From contig JAHFSX010000041.1 in NCBI GenBank assembly GCA_023269675.1, forward strand, positions 1 through 58,257: DNA of 58,257 nt, given 5' to 3'. Under the pieces are notes generated by a model. The model did no database searches, was not told the origin of the DNA, and was given only the letters and a program-made list of their open reading frames with translations. Shown here one piece after another: positions 7,620 through 14,891 of this stretch (position 1 is the stretch's first letter; every line of letters begins with the position of its first letter). The position numbers and the translations under genes are program-made. Source of the DNA: Verrucomicrobiota bacterium. Lineage in GTDB: Bacteria > Verrucomicrobiota > Kiritimatiellia > RFP12 > UBA1067.

Positions 7620-8120
7620 TTAGTAGAACCGGTTCGGCCCGACGTTGACCGCCCAATATGTCACGCTTGAAACCACGAAAGAAAACTCGAACACGTCGTT
7701 GCTCGAACCCGTGTCGAAAACGAGATAGTTGAGAGAGTCCGAACGCAGGAAATCTCTCCCGCTTATTGGGGTTGTGCTGGCAGTTGCATACCCCGCGACG
7801 ATGCCGGTCGCTAGTTCGGCTGATGTTGGCACATCGCCTGCCGCCGTGAAACTGAATGGGATGCGCCGCAACGATGCGCCGCCTCCACCGCCGCCTCCAC
7901 CATCGGACAGAACCTCATCCTCGTCATCAACCGGCTGCGTCGGCTCGATCATTATGTTGCCGTCCGAGCGCGTGACCTCCCCGCCGGCAATCTCGATGTT
8001 CGAGAGCAGTTCATCCAGCCGATCCACTTGCTCTTTGAGCGCGTCGAACTCCTCCCATGTCGGGCTAGCGCCGCGCGGCTCGTCCGGCGTGTCATCCGCG
8101 TTGTCGTCTTCGTCGGCCAT
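7620..8120 (-). CDS. Virion-associated protein with coiled coil and polyglycine hinge
   Basis: 166 aa. The start is placed at ATG 8118-8120 (MADEDDNADDTPDEP), which overlaps the upstream stop as TGATG; the frame is open 17 codons further. It has an acidic N-terminus, a short coiled coil (WEEFDALKEQVDRLDELLSNIE), a run of eight Gly, then a compact beta-rich domain ending VTYWAVNVGPNRFY. The layout of rod, flexible hinge and small head-like domain suits a trimeric fibre or a virion decoration. No family recognised. Confidence 0.65.
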   Translation of the reverse strand: MADEDDNADDTPDEPRGASPTWEEFDALKEQVDRLDELLSNIEIAGGEVTRSDGNIMIEPTQPVDDEDEVLSDGGGGGGGGASLRRIPFSFTAAGDVPTSAELATGIVAGYATASTTPISGRDFLRSDSLNYLVFDTGSSNDVFEFSFVVSSVTYWAVNVGPNRFY

Positions 8121-8839
8121 CAGGGGAACACAATACTCACATTCGTCTTCACATAGAAAATGTCGCGCCACTTGCGGTAGGTGGAGCTGATGATCTGCGT
8201 GCCGGACGGAATCCCCGCTGGGTTGCTCGTGCCCGTGATAAGCAGGCTGTCCACCGCAATACCCCGCCAGATCGTCGCCCCCACGTTGGCCGATACGTTC
8301 CCCAGATAGCCAGGGTAGGCATAAGCGCGCAAGACATGGGTGCTGTCGCCCGCAGGCTGGAAATCAGCGTTCAGTGTGATCCACGCCAGCCGTTCGTAGC
8401 CCAGCGCGGTGAGGCTTGGAATCCCAGCCGTGATCAGCGTGTAGTATTCCGTCACCGTCGCCTGCACTGGGCGAACCGTGCCCGGCGTCAGCACCGGAAC
8501 CGGCGGGCTTGCCCCGCTGAAATCAAGCAGGCCGGGAAACGAGAACATCATCGAGCGCCCATAGGTGTATTGGCTCGGGCTTCCCGGCGGTAGCTTCACA
8601 TAAATGCGAATCAATTCTTGCTCCACCGCCCCATCGCTGCTCGGCGAGAAGTATTGGGCTTGCAGGTAGTAGTTCGTGAACGTCGGATGCGCCGTCCCGC
8701 GCGCGATGAAAACTTGCGACTCCACGTTCGCCGCGGTCGTCATGTCACTCCGCACGGAGTAGCGGAAGGTGGCTACCTTCGCCCCGTTGCCCAGCTCGCG
8801 GATGCCGGGCCGTCCTTTTTGGCGGATAGCGTCAGGCAT
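8120..8839 (-). CDS. Virion structural protein, beta-rich, unknown
   Basis: 239 aa from ATG 8839. It is almost entirely strand-rich (KVATFRYSVRSDM; ELIRIYVKLPPGSPS; VLRAYAYPGYLGNVSANVGATIW), with no signal peptide or membrane segment. It overlaps the next gene by one base (TGATG) and lies 6 bp after the adaptor-like gene, so it is probably translated in step with the tail genes. Its likely role is a tail or connector part, by position only. Confidence 0.65.
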   Translation of the reverse strand: MPDAIRQKGRPGIRELGNGAKVATFRYSVRSDMTTAANVESQVFIARGTAHPTFTNYYLQAQYFSPSSDGAVEQELIRIYVKLPPGSPSQYTYGRSMMFSFPGLLDFSGASPPVPVLTPGTVRPVQATVTEYYTLITAGIPSLTALGYERLAWITLNADFQPAGDSTHVLRAYAYPGYLGNVSANVGATIWRGIAVDSLLITGTSNPAGIPSGTQIISSTYRKWRDIFYVKTNVSIVFP

Positions 8840-8845
8840 GGTGTT

Positions 8846-9790
8846 TTACCTCCATCCAACGCGGGCCACGCCCGAGAAGCGTTTTTGCGCCCGTCGCACG
8901 TCCGTCAGGATTTTGCGCGCCCGATCCGCCTCGCCCGCGAGAGCCTGCTGGTTGTCGCCGGTGTATTTCTTGTAGGTCGCCGCCCACTTGGCTCGCGCGA
9001 TGGGCAGCAGCACGTTGAGCACGAGATCCCCGATCAGCACCGGCCGGTCGGCATCCGCCACGAGCAATGGCGGGAAAATGCGGGTGCGGAGTGCCACCGC
9101 GCACGCCGTCGTTGGCATCGGTGTGATGACGAGCCGGTGCAGCACCGCCGCTCCGTCGAGCAAAGGGTCGCTGTCCACTCGGTAATAGATCGCGTCGCCG
9201 GCCGGATAGACCGAGCCGCCGTAGCGGGCAAACATCGTCGCGTAATAACCACCGCCGCGCTCCGGGCTGAAATCGCCCATCAACCGCGAGCGATAGCGGA
9301 TGTCCGTCTCCAAGTCTGTCATTGCCGACAGCGGCCCGAAGCCGAGTCGCTCGGGCGAACCAAGCACCTCCGCCGTGTTGGCCGGTAGCGGCTGGGCATT
9401 GTGGTAGAGCGAGGCCGAGTAGGTGCCCGTCGCGTCCAGCACTGTCTCAACGAGATAATAGACGCCGGCGGAACTTCCCGCGTAGGTGTAGTAGTTAGTC
9501 CCCACCTGCACCACGCTGCCCACCTTGGACGACGGAAAGGCGTAACCCGTCACCACCTTGCTCCCGAGCGTCAGCCCGATGCTGATGGTCACAGGTGCCT
9601 CGAAATAGAGCACGGGCCGGTTTTGCGCCCACTCGGCCGCACGCCCATCTACCGGGCGAAAGACTTCCAGTAACGCCTCATTGATGCACTGCTTGCACAG
9701 CGGCAAGTCCTCGTCGAGCGCGGCAGCGGTTGCCCGCCCCGCCAGCACTGCGAGATTGGTCTGAAGGTCAAGGAAGTCGCCGGAGGCCAT
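8846..9790 (-). CDS. Putative head-tail adaptor/connector protein
   Basis: 314 aa from ATG 9790. The N-terminus MASGDFLDLQTNLAVLAGRATAA then CKQCINEALLEVF resembles helical adaptor proteins that start with a helix packing under the portal. The middle is a beta domain. The C-terminal third is helical again (DLVLNVLLPIARAKWAATYKKYTGDN; EADRARKILTDVRRAQKRF). Gene order (coat, SAP protein, this gene, tail genes) fits a head-completion protein. The assignment is inferred from architecture and synteny. Confidence 0.5.
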   Translation of the reverse strand: MASGDFLDLQTNLAVLAGRATAAALDEDLPLCKQCINEALLEVFRPVDGRAAEWAQNRPVLYFEAPVTISIGLTLGSKVVTGYAFPSSKVGSVVQVGTNYYTYAGSSAGVYYLVETVLDATGTYSASLYHNAQPLPANTAEVLGSPERLGFGPLSAMTDLETDIRYRSRLMGDFSPERGGGYYATMFARYGGSVYPAGDAIYYRVDSDPLLDGAAVLHRLVITPMPTTACAVALRTRIFPPLLVADADRPVLIGDLVLNVLLPIARAKWAATYKKYTGDNQQALAGEADRARKILTDVRRAQKRFSGVARVGWR

Positions 9791-9792
9791 GT

Positions 9793-10329
9793 TTAGGCGT
9801 CAACCAGTTCTGGGGTTTCGGCTTTTTCGGCCTCCGTCTCGGCGGGGGTCGGTGAAGGTTTGGCGGGTTTCCGTCTGGCCGGTTTAGCCGGAACTGGCAA
9901 ATCGGGCGCGCTCGTCTCCACGCGGTTCCATGCCCGCCCCGCAAAGTAGGCGTCGAGCTGCGCGAGCAGGTTGGTCTTGTCCGTGCCCAATGGCGCGAAA
10001 CCGTTGTGGCGGCACAGCTCAACGAGATCGCCGACGGATCGGCTCTCGTATTCTTTGCGGCTGAGAAATGGCGGGATGCGATTGGCTGGCTCCACCTGCA
10101 TCGTCTCGCTGGTTTCGCCCTCAACGACGAGCGGTGCGATTTGACGCGCGCAGCCGACGCCTTGCGTCGCAAACAGGTCGTCGATGTCCTGTTGGCATTG
10201 GGGTGTGAAAATGTAGGCGCGGTGGTTCTTGTCCCACTTGAAAACGTAAGCCTTACCGCCCATGCCCTCGATGGTCATGTGCTGGTGGAAAAATGTCTCT
10301 CCTTGGATTTTGATGAGAAGCTTGCTCAT
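9793..10329 (-). CDS. SAP-domain-like protein downstream of the coat gene
   Basis: 178 aa from ATG 10329. The N-terminal 60 residues are strand-rich (MSKLLIKIQGETFFHQHM; KAYVFKWDKNHRAYIFTP). Residues about 95-130 (SRSVGDLVELCRHNGFAPLG, then TDKTNLLAQLDAYF) match the helix-extended loop-helix of a SAP DNA-binding module. The tail is Pro/Lys/Arg-rich with an AT-hook-like PARRKPAKP. It may bind packaged or host DNA, or link coat to DNA. It lies behind the terminator that follows the coat gene, so its level should be lower than coat. Confidence 0.65.
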   Translation of the reverse strand: MSKLLIKIQGETFFHQHMTIEGMGGKAYVFKWDKNHRAYIFTPQCQQDIDDLFATQGVGCARQIAPLVVEGETSETMQVEPANRIPPFLSRKEYESRSVGDLVELCRHNGFAPLGTDKTNLLAQLDAYFAGRAWNRVETSAPDLPVPAKPARRKPAKPSPTPAETEAEKAETPELVDA

Positions 10330-10362
10330 GGGTTTGTTGGGTTTCGATGTTGGGTTGCTTGC

Positions 10363-10398
10363 AAAAAAGCCCCCTCGCCCGCAGGCAACGAGGGGGCC
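10363..10398 (-). terminator. Rho-independent terminator after the coat gene
   Basis: On the leftward strand an 8-9 bp stem CCCCCTCG/CGAGGGGG (extendable by GC) with a short loop is followed at once by TTTTTT. It starts 22 bp after the coat stop and should cut transcription before the downstream tail genes. Confidence 0.9.
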
Positions 10399-10419
10399 GT
10401 GAATCTTTCGTCAGCCGGA

Positions 10420-11904
10420 TTAGACAGCCACCGGCGCGATGCCGAGCGGCAGACACGCGCCCTGCACGAGCACGAAGTTCGGCGCACGGCTCAGGTAATC
10501 GACGTAGGCGGTCATACCGCGCACGCCCTGAACACCGACGCCCTTCTGGTTGCCGAAATCGGCATCCTGCGTGATCTCTTCGACCTCGCTTTGGTTGTCG
10601 CCACCGCCGATGCCGTGGTAGAGGGCTTCCGCGCCCATGTGCAACGCCCAGCCGAGCGGAACGCCCGTGCGGGAACAAGGCACGATCAACGCACCGCTAG
10701 GATGAGCCGTGCTGAACCGGCTCGCCGCCTGCGCCGAGACATTGCCCTCGCAGGTGCCGCCGCCGACAAGGCCGGTGGTGGTGCCGCGAATGACGGTTGT
10801 GAGCTGCTTGCCCGTGGCGTGGACGCCCGTTGCCTGATAGCTGATGATCTCATACTTGCCGTCGGTGCTCTGATTGTAGATCATCGCGTAGTAGGTGCCC
10901 GAGTCGGTCGGGAGCGTCTGGTTGTTCGTGATCTTCCAGCCGAAACCGGGGAAGAACGCGAAGTAGTCGCCAATGCCGGCCGCGTAGGTGACACCGCCGC
11001 CCGTGATCGTGGTGGGAGTGGCGTCCACCAATGCGGTGCCAAGGAAGGCGAGGGGAGCCAGCGGGCTGCCTTGACGGCCATTGCCCGCGTTGACCGCGAT
11101 GTTGTGCGGGTAGATGACGTTATTGTCCCACAGAGGATACTTGCCGGAGAACTGCGAGTTGCCGTCGCCGCGCACGCCGGCGTTGTTCAGCGCCGTAGCG
11201 AAGGCCGAGGACTGGCGCGCAGGGCGGATGAAGTGATCAGGCGCGAAGTAGAGATAGCTCGGGATGTCCGAACCCATGTTACCCGCGTCGATGTTCAGCG
11301 CTTTCGCACCGAGGCCCATCAGCACGGACTTCGAGAGTTCGATGTTCGTCGTGGAGAGCGTGTCGCTCGATAGCAACGTGAGCTCGCTCGCACGCGAGTT
11401 GATGCGGATGAGGTTGGTTCCGGGCGAGACGAGACGCGCGCGCTCGCGCAACGTGATCATCTTGTCGTCGCTGGACTTGTAGGCCCACCAGTCGCCCATC
11501 AGGCTGCTCGACAACTGCGGCAAGGTTTTGCCGGTCAGCCGAAGCAGTTTAATGAGCTGCGTGTAGGACACAGCGTTACGCATCAGGTCAACCGTCAGCG
11601 AGAACGTGTTGAAGCCGAGCTTGGCCGTGGAGGCTTGCAACTCAGCCTCGCCGAGCACGCCTTGGCCGAGAATCGGCGGAGTGTTGGTGAAGACGAGCGT
11701 GTCGCCGACGTTTTTAGTGAGGTCGCGTTTGACGATACAGGGCTTGTTACTGCCCTCTTCGCCGGAGAAGTCCTTGAACACGTCTTTTTGCTGCGTGTTG
11801 CGGATAACTTTTTGCGCCCAGATTTTCGCCGCGACGTTGGCGTCGGCAGCGACGAGATCTCCGTATTGGACGGAGTTCGGTAGATTAGTGTAAGTTTGGG
11901 ACAT
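10420..11904 (-). CDS. Major capsid protein, N4 gp56-like family
   Basis: 494 aa from ATG 11904. The N-terminal region KDVFKDFSGEEGSNKPCIVK, then VGDTLVFTNTPPILGQGVLG and DLMRNAVSYTQ, is typical of the N4 gp56/DUF4043 coat family, which has an HK97-type fold. Residues about 130-230 form the helical spine (RERARLVSPGTNLIRINSRAS). The C-terminal half includes an inserted beta-rich segment (TTITGGGVTYAAGIGDYF), possibly a surface domain. No cleavable delta-domain is visible; scaffolding is supplied by the upstream gene. A strong terminator follows, as expected for the most abundant virion protein. Confidence 0.88.
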   Translation of the reverse strand: MSQTYTNLPNSVQYGDLVAADANVAAKIWAQKVIRNTQQKDVFKDFSGEEGSNKPCIVKRDLTKNVGDTLVFTNTPPILGQGVLGEAELQASTAKLGFNTFSLTVDLMRNAVSYTQLIKLLRLTGKTLPQLSSSLMGDWWAYKSSDDKMITLRERARLVSPGTNLIRINSRASELTLLSSDTLSTTNIELSKSVLMGLGAKALNIDAGNMGSDIPSYLYFAPDHFIRPARQSSAFATALNNAGVRGDGNSQFSGKYPLWDNNVIYPHNIAVNAGNGRQGSPLAPLAFLGTALVDATPTTITGGGVTYAAGIGDYFAFFPGFGWKITNNQTLPTDSGTYYAMIYNQSTDGKYEIISYQATGVHATGKQLTTVIRGTTTGLVGGGTCEGNVSAQAASRFSTAHPSGALIVPCSRTGVPLGWALHMGAEALYHGIGGGDNQSEVEEITQDADFGNQKGVGVQGVRGMTAYVDYLSRAPNFVLVQGACLPLGIAPVAV

Positions 11905-11939
11905 GGTCGTGTCGCTTGGCTATCGGTGGTGTCCGCGTC

Positions 11940-13082
11940 TCAGCGCTTGGCTCGGGCAAGAAGCCCATCGAGCTGATCGACACTCATTTTAGAGAGGTCT
12001 TCATTAAGTTGCTGGGCGGACGGTTTGAACGTGGCGCTGCTGGTATCCCCGCCCGGTTGGATAACCGAGGCGGCAGTGACGCGCGGCGCAGCAGGTGCGG
12101 CGGGCGTGGACGGGCGGGCAGGGGGCGTGGCGGCAGGCGCGGTGGCCGTGCTCCATCCCTTTGTCGCGGCAAAGTCGCGCGCGAGAATCACCGGCCAGCG
12201 GGGATTACCCACGTTGGCACCGCTCGGCAGGATGCCGGCGTAGTCAGGATTCTCGAACTGAGTGGCGAGCCAGTCGTCGAACTCGATGCGCTCCGGGCTG
12301 GCTTTATCGCCGAGCTTCGGGAACGCCGTGATCGCCTCATGGCTTGCCGTGTTTTTCTTTGCCTCGAAAGCTTGCTGCTCCGCCGTCTGCTGCTGGGCGG
12401 TGGCCTCGCGTGCGGCGGTGGCCTTTTGTTCCGTCAACCGCTCGACCTCGCGCTCCTTGGCTACGAGCTTACGGTTGGCCGCGAGCGCCTTGCTCACGTC
12501 CGCCTCATCAGAAGCGGTGGCGATGTCCTTCTCCAGCGCGGCGATCTCGGCCTGCGCGGCGGAAATCTTGGCGTCATATTCGTTGGTCGGTGCTGGAGTC
12601 TCAACCGGCGGCGTGGCCTCCGTCTTAGGCGCGGCGGCGCTGGGTGCGCCATAAACCTGCGTGTAGGCGTCGGACAGCGTGAGCACCGGCTTGGTCGCGT
12701 CCTTGCGGTTCGCGTCCTCGGACTGCTTGATGAGGCGGAAAACCTCCGCCTCTTTGAAATTGGATGCCTTGAGACGGAAACGGCCCGGTGCGGTTTCTTC
12801 GGCGGTAGGCGTCTCTGGAGCCGGTGGCGTTACCGTCGCGTCGGGTGCTGGCGGTGGCGGAGTGGCCGGCGTGGCCTCGGGCGTGCCAAGCAGTTTGGCG
12901 CGGGCCTCGGGCGTAGCTGCGAGCGCGGCATCAAGTTCTTCCATGCTCATGTCCTCAAGACTGGCAGGCTTGGCGGCTGGCGGGGGCGTAGTGACGGCGG
13001 GAACGGCGGCAGCGGGCACAGGGGCCGCGTTGGCGTCGGGAGCCGGGGTCGTGCCCTCGGCGGTGGTTTCTAGTGCGTCCAT
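11940..13082 (-). CDS. Putative capsid scaffolding protein
   Basis: 380 aa from ATG 13082. It is Ala/Pro/Thr-rich at both ends and acidic near the N-terminus (LEDMSMEELDAALAA). A long central coiled coil spans about 165-240 (YDAKISAAQAEIAALEKDIA; KEREVERLTEQKATAARE). The C-terminus has a helical LNEDLSKMSVDQLDGLLARA and a basic end, as in scaffolds that contact coat. It lies 35 bp upstream of the coat gene. A copy of the 20-bp leader element ends 34 bp before its start, with GCGCGC next to the start codon. No protease domain is visible. Confidence 0.75.
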   Translation of the reverse strand: MDALETTAEGTTPAPDANAAPVPAAAVPAVTTPPPAAKPASLEDMSMEELDAALAATPEARAKLLGTPEATPATPPPPAPDATVTPPAPETPTAEETAPGRFRLKASNFKEAEVFRLIKQSEDANRKDATKPVLTLSDAYTQVYGAPSAAAPKTEATPPVETPAPTNEYDAKISAAQAEIAALEKDIATASDEADVSKALAANRKLVAKEREVERLTEQKATAAREATAQQQTAEQQAFEAKKNTASHEAITAFPKLGDKASPERIEFDDWLATQFENPDYAGILPSGANVGNPRWPVILARDFAATKGWSTATAPAATPPARPSTPAAPAAPRVTAASVIQPGGDTSSATFKPSAQQLNEDLSKMSVDQLDGLLARAKR

Positions 13083-13115
13083 GCGCGCGGTTTTCCGCCC
13101 GCACGCTCAAAAACG

Positions 13116-13135
13116 GCACTCGTTGTCAGGCTTGC
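13116..13135 (-). promoter_or_regulatory. 20-bp leader element, copy 1 (before scaffold)
   Basis: GCAAGCCTGACAACGAGTGC on the leftward strand; one of four exact copies. It lies 34 bp from the scaffold start codon, with GCGCGC abutting the ATG. No standard -10 box follows. Confidence 0.75.
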
Positions 13136-13174
13136 GGCGGATTGCTTCGTCGCGGCTGCTTCTCGCAATGACAT

Positions 13175-13522
13175 TCAATGTTCAGGCTTGGGACAGCGGG
13201 CGTGCGCGCCGGCGGCTTCAATGCGGGTGACGCGGTGCTCCAAGTCGCGGTGCTGGGCGACTGATTCGCCGAGCAGGGCTTCGATTCGGACTAACGTGGC
13301 ATTCATCGAGGCCATCGGCTGCGCGGCGAGCGCGGCTTGTTTCTCCAGCTCCACGAGCCGATGTTCGACCACGGCGCGTAGCTCGTCGGTTTTCTCGATT
13401 CGCTCGTAGTAAGTCTTTTTGGAGACGCACTGCGATTTGACCAGAAGCCAGAACGCCACGCCCGCGATAGGCGCGAGGCAGGCGACGATGGTCGAGACTT
13501 GGGAGAGGGCTTCGAGATTCAT
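13175..13522 (-). CDS. Small membrane protein with coiled coil (lysis-region)
   Basis: 115 aa from ATG 13522. One membrane segment lies at about 8-28 (VSTIVACLAPIAGVAFWLLV). It is followed by a long helix with heptads (TDELRAVVEHRLVELEKQAA; ASMNATLVRIEALLGE; QHRDLEHRVTRIE). A single N-terminal anchor plus coiled coil fits an inner-membrane spanin subunit or a small holin-associated protein. It lies just downstream of the lipoprotein gene. Which of these it is cannot be decided from sequence alone. Confidence 0.6.
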   Translation of the reverse strand: MNLEALSQVSTIVACLAPIAGVAFWLLVKSQCVSKKTYYERIEKTDELRAVVEHRLVELEKQAALAAQPMASMNATLVRIEALLGESVAQHRDLEHRVTRIEAAGAHARCPKPEH

Positions 13523-13560
13523 GCGTTAGGATGAAGTAGTGAGTAGCGAGTAGGCGGCAC

Positions 13561-13842
13561 TCACGGCAATTTCTGCCCGGCTTCGAGGCGGTTGATCGTC
13601 TTGAGCGCGTCGCGGGTGAAATCAGGGGCGAGCTGCGCCGCCGCTTTGGCTTGTTCCGGGTAGGCTTGCAACAGGCGGTGCACTTCCACTCCCACCGGCG
13701 GCGTCGCGCACCCCGCCAGCGAGCAAAGGGCAATCGCCCCGAGGGCACACCCGAGGCGCGGCTTGGGCAGCCGTGATAAAATCGTCCACCACTTTGTCGG
13801 CGGCGGTGACGGCGGCGGCAGTGCGCTGGCGTTTGATTTCAT
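13561..13842 (-). CDS. Lipoprotein, candidate outer-membrane spanin
   Basis: 93 aa from ATG 13840-13842. After an unusually long, Pro-rich N-terminus (LPPPSPPPTKWWTILSRL) comes a signal core CALGAIALCSLAG ending in Cys (lipobox LAGC). The mature part is short (TPPVGVEVHRLLQAYPEQAK). This is the layout of an Rz1-type outer-membrane spanin, which joins inner and outer membranes in lysis. Most of its frame overlaps the 13622-13903 gene in another frame, like nested Rz/Rz1 pairs. The long N-terminus may be a by-product of that overlap. Confidence 0.6.
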   Translation of the reverse strand: MKSNASALPPPSPPPTKWWTILSRLPKPRLGCALGAIALCSLAGCATPPVGVEVHRLLQAYPEQAKAAAQLAPDFTRDALKTINRLEAGQKLP

Positions 13843-13903
13843 CGAGAGCGGCGGGCCATTGCTGCAACAGCAGCAGGATGATTTTGGCGATGATGACGGG
13901 CAT
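13622..13903 (-). CDS. Small protein overlapping the lipoprotein gene, possible spanin partner
   Basis: 93 aa from ATG 13903. A hydrophobic start (MPVIIAKIILLLLQQW) is followed by an amphipathic helix (ALDEIKRQRTAAAVTAADKVVDDFITAAQ). The remainder, in the overlap, is low-complexity Gly/Ala/Pro. The hydrophobic stretch is short for a full membrane span. It could be the partner of the nested lipoprotein or an independent small protein. Coding is supported by its position directly after the gene at 13928. Confidence 0.5.
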   Translation of the reverse strand: MPVIIAKIILLLLQQWPAALDEIKRQRTAAAVTAADKVVDDFITAAQAAPRVCPRGDCPLLAGGVRDAAGGSGSAPPVASLPGTSQSGGAARP

Positions 13904-13927
13904 GGTTCACGACGTGGCGCGCGTGGT

Positions 13928-14176
13928 TCACTTGCCAGCGGGTCGCTTGTCGAGACCCTTTTCGGCGAGGATGATGGCGAGGTCATCAACGTGGATGCAG
14001 TCGCACATACATGCGCCGCTTTGCTGGACGGGCGCGGCGATGCTGCCGTTGCAGTAGTCGTTGCCCGGCGTGGCATCGTGGAGGACGCCGAATGATACGA
14101 TCTTGGCCGGCCCGCTGGACGTGAGTTGGATGATCTTATCGCCGTTCTTTGCTTCTCTTCCGTTTCTGTAGTGCAT
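13928..14176 (-). CDS. Small phage protein with SH3-like start
   Basis: 82 aa from ATG 14176. The opening MHYRNGREAKNGDKIIQLTS is a pattern common in short phage proteins (a small beta-barrel or SH3-like fold). A Cys-rich stretch (SGACMCDCIHVDD) could bind metal. A basic tail follows. Role unknown; it lies between the holin-like and spanin-like genes. Confidence 0.65.
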   Translation of the reverse strand: MHYRNGREAKNGDKIIQLTSSGPAKIVSFGVLHDATPGNDYCNGSIAAPVQQSGACMCDCIHVDDLAIILAEKGLDKRPAGK

Positions 14177-14178
14177 GG

Positions 14179-14367
14179 TTATTTGTTTTTTTGGTTGTGG
14201 TATGCGATGTCGTCCTGACGACGGTAGATTGTCACTAGCCGCTCTCTTTCTTTGGATTCTGCGAATAGGATTTGAGCCGCGTCATCGAGGCCGATTTGTT
14301 CAAGCTGGCTGGCGGCGAAATGTTCGCGGCCAGCCAGTTGTTCGGCTTCTCGTAACGCGTGGCTCAT
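14179..14367 (-). CDS. Small helical protein, unknown
   Basis: 62 aa from ATG 14367, ending 2 bp before the next start. It is helical and charged (ALREAEQLAGREHFAASQLEQIG; FAESKERERLVTIYRRQDD), with no membrane segment or known motif. The tight spacing on both sides supports it as a real gene of the lysis-type cluster. Confidence 0.55.
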   Translation of the reverse strand: MSHALREAEQLAGREHFAASQLEQIGLDDAAQILFAESKERERLVTIYRRQDDIAYHNQKNK

Positions 14368-14370
14368 GGT

Positions 14371-14766
14371 TCACGACTTCTTAGGTGGCTCGACCGAGAG
14401 GCCGAGGTGTTTCACGACGTTGATAAAGCCTTCCAGTAGGGTGTCGTCCTTCGGTGTCGGTGTGAGTTTCACGATGATGCGCGCGATGATCACCACCGTG
14501 CCGGAGATGTTGATGAACCACGCAAAGTAGCCCGCCCACTTCGCCGGCACGCTCACCGTCACCTGCGCCTGCGGTGCAGGAGCATCGACTTGGGCAGCAT
14601 TTGCCACGTCGGGCGCGGCAAGCAGAGCGCCTCGGGCGTCTCCGCTGGCATCGGTGGCGGTGGCGACCGGCGCGGGGTCAGCCGCGCGGCTTTTGGACGG
14701 CACCGCCACAAGGGCGAGCACCGTGATAATGAGCAGGGTGGCAAACAGACGGATGTTGGTTTTCAT
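14371..14766 (-). CDS. Secretory/membrane protein, candidate holin
   Basis: 131 aa from ATG 14766. A signal-like N-terminus (MKTNIRLFATLLIITVLALV, then PSKSRA) is followed by an Ala/Pro-rich linker. One membrane segment lies at about 82-105 (FAWFINISGTVVIIARIIV), and the C-terminus is charged. Two hydrophobic segments and the position between fibre and spanin-like genes fit a holin. A signal peptide that is kept as a membrane anchor is also possible. It overlaps the 39-aa gene upstream by ATGA. Confidence 0.55.
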   Translation of the reverse strand: MKTNIRLFATLLIITVLALVAVPSKSRAADPAPVATATDASGDARGALLAAPDVANAAQVDAPAPQAQVTVSVPAKWAGYFAWFINISGTVVIIARIIVKLTPTPKDDTLLEGFINVVKHLGLSVEPPKKS

Positions 14767-14882
14767 GGGTGAGATTTGATGATCGGGTCATGCCCCGGCA
14801 CGAGGGTGTGCATCGGCGCGCGGCCGTCGCCGTGGTTGGCGAGCGCGACGAGCCAGCGGAGGGTGGCGAGGATGGTTTTCAT
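14763..14882 (-). CDS. Very small protein between fibre and holin-like gene
   Basis: 39 aa from ATG 14880-14882 (MKTILATLRWLVALANHG). Its TGA overlaps the next start codon as ATGA. The N-terminal 15 residues form a short hydrophobic helix; the rest is polar. It starts 10 bp after the fibre gene. It may be a tiny membrane peptide of the lysis region, or serve mainly to couple translation. Confidence 0.45.
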   Translation of the reverse strand: MKTILATLRWLVALANHGDGRAPMHTLVPGHDPIIKSHP

Positions 14883-14891
14883 GGCAGATAA

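Noticed and set aside
10006..11373. Rightward 455-codon frame opposite the coat gene
   Set aside because: Composition is that of an antisense shadow, and the leftward coat family match is clear.
13116..13135. 20-bp element as an ordinary sigma70 promoter
   Set aside because: CTGACA could be a -35, but none of the four copies has a -10-like hexamer 16-18 bp downstream.
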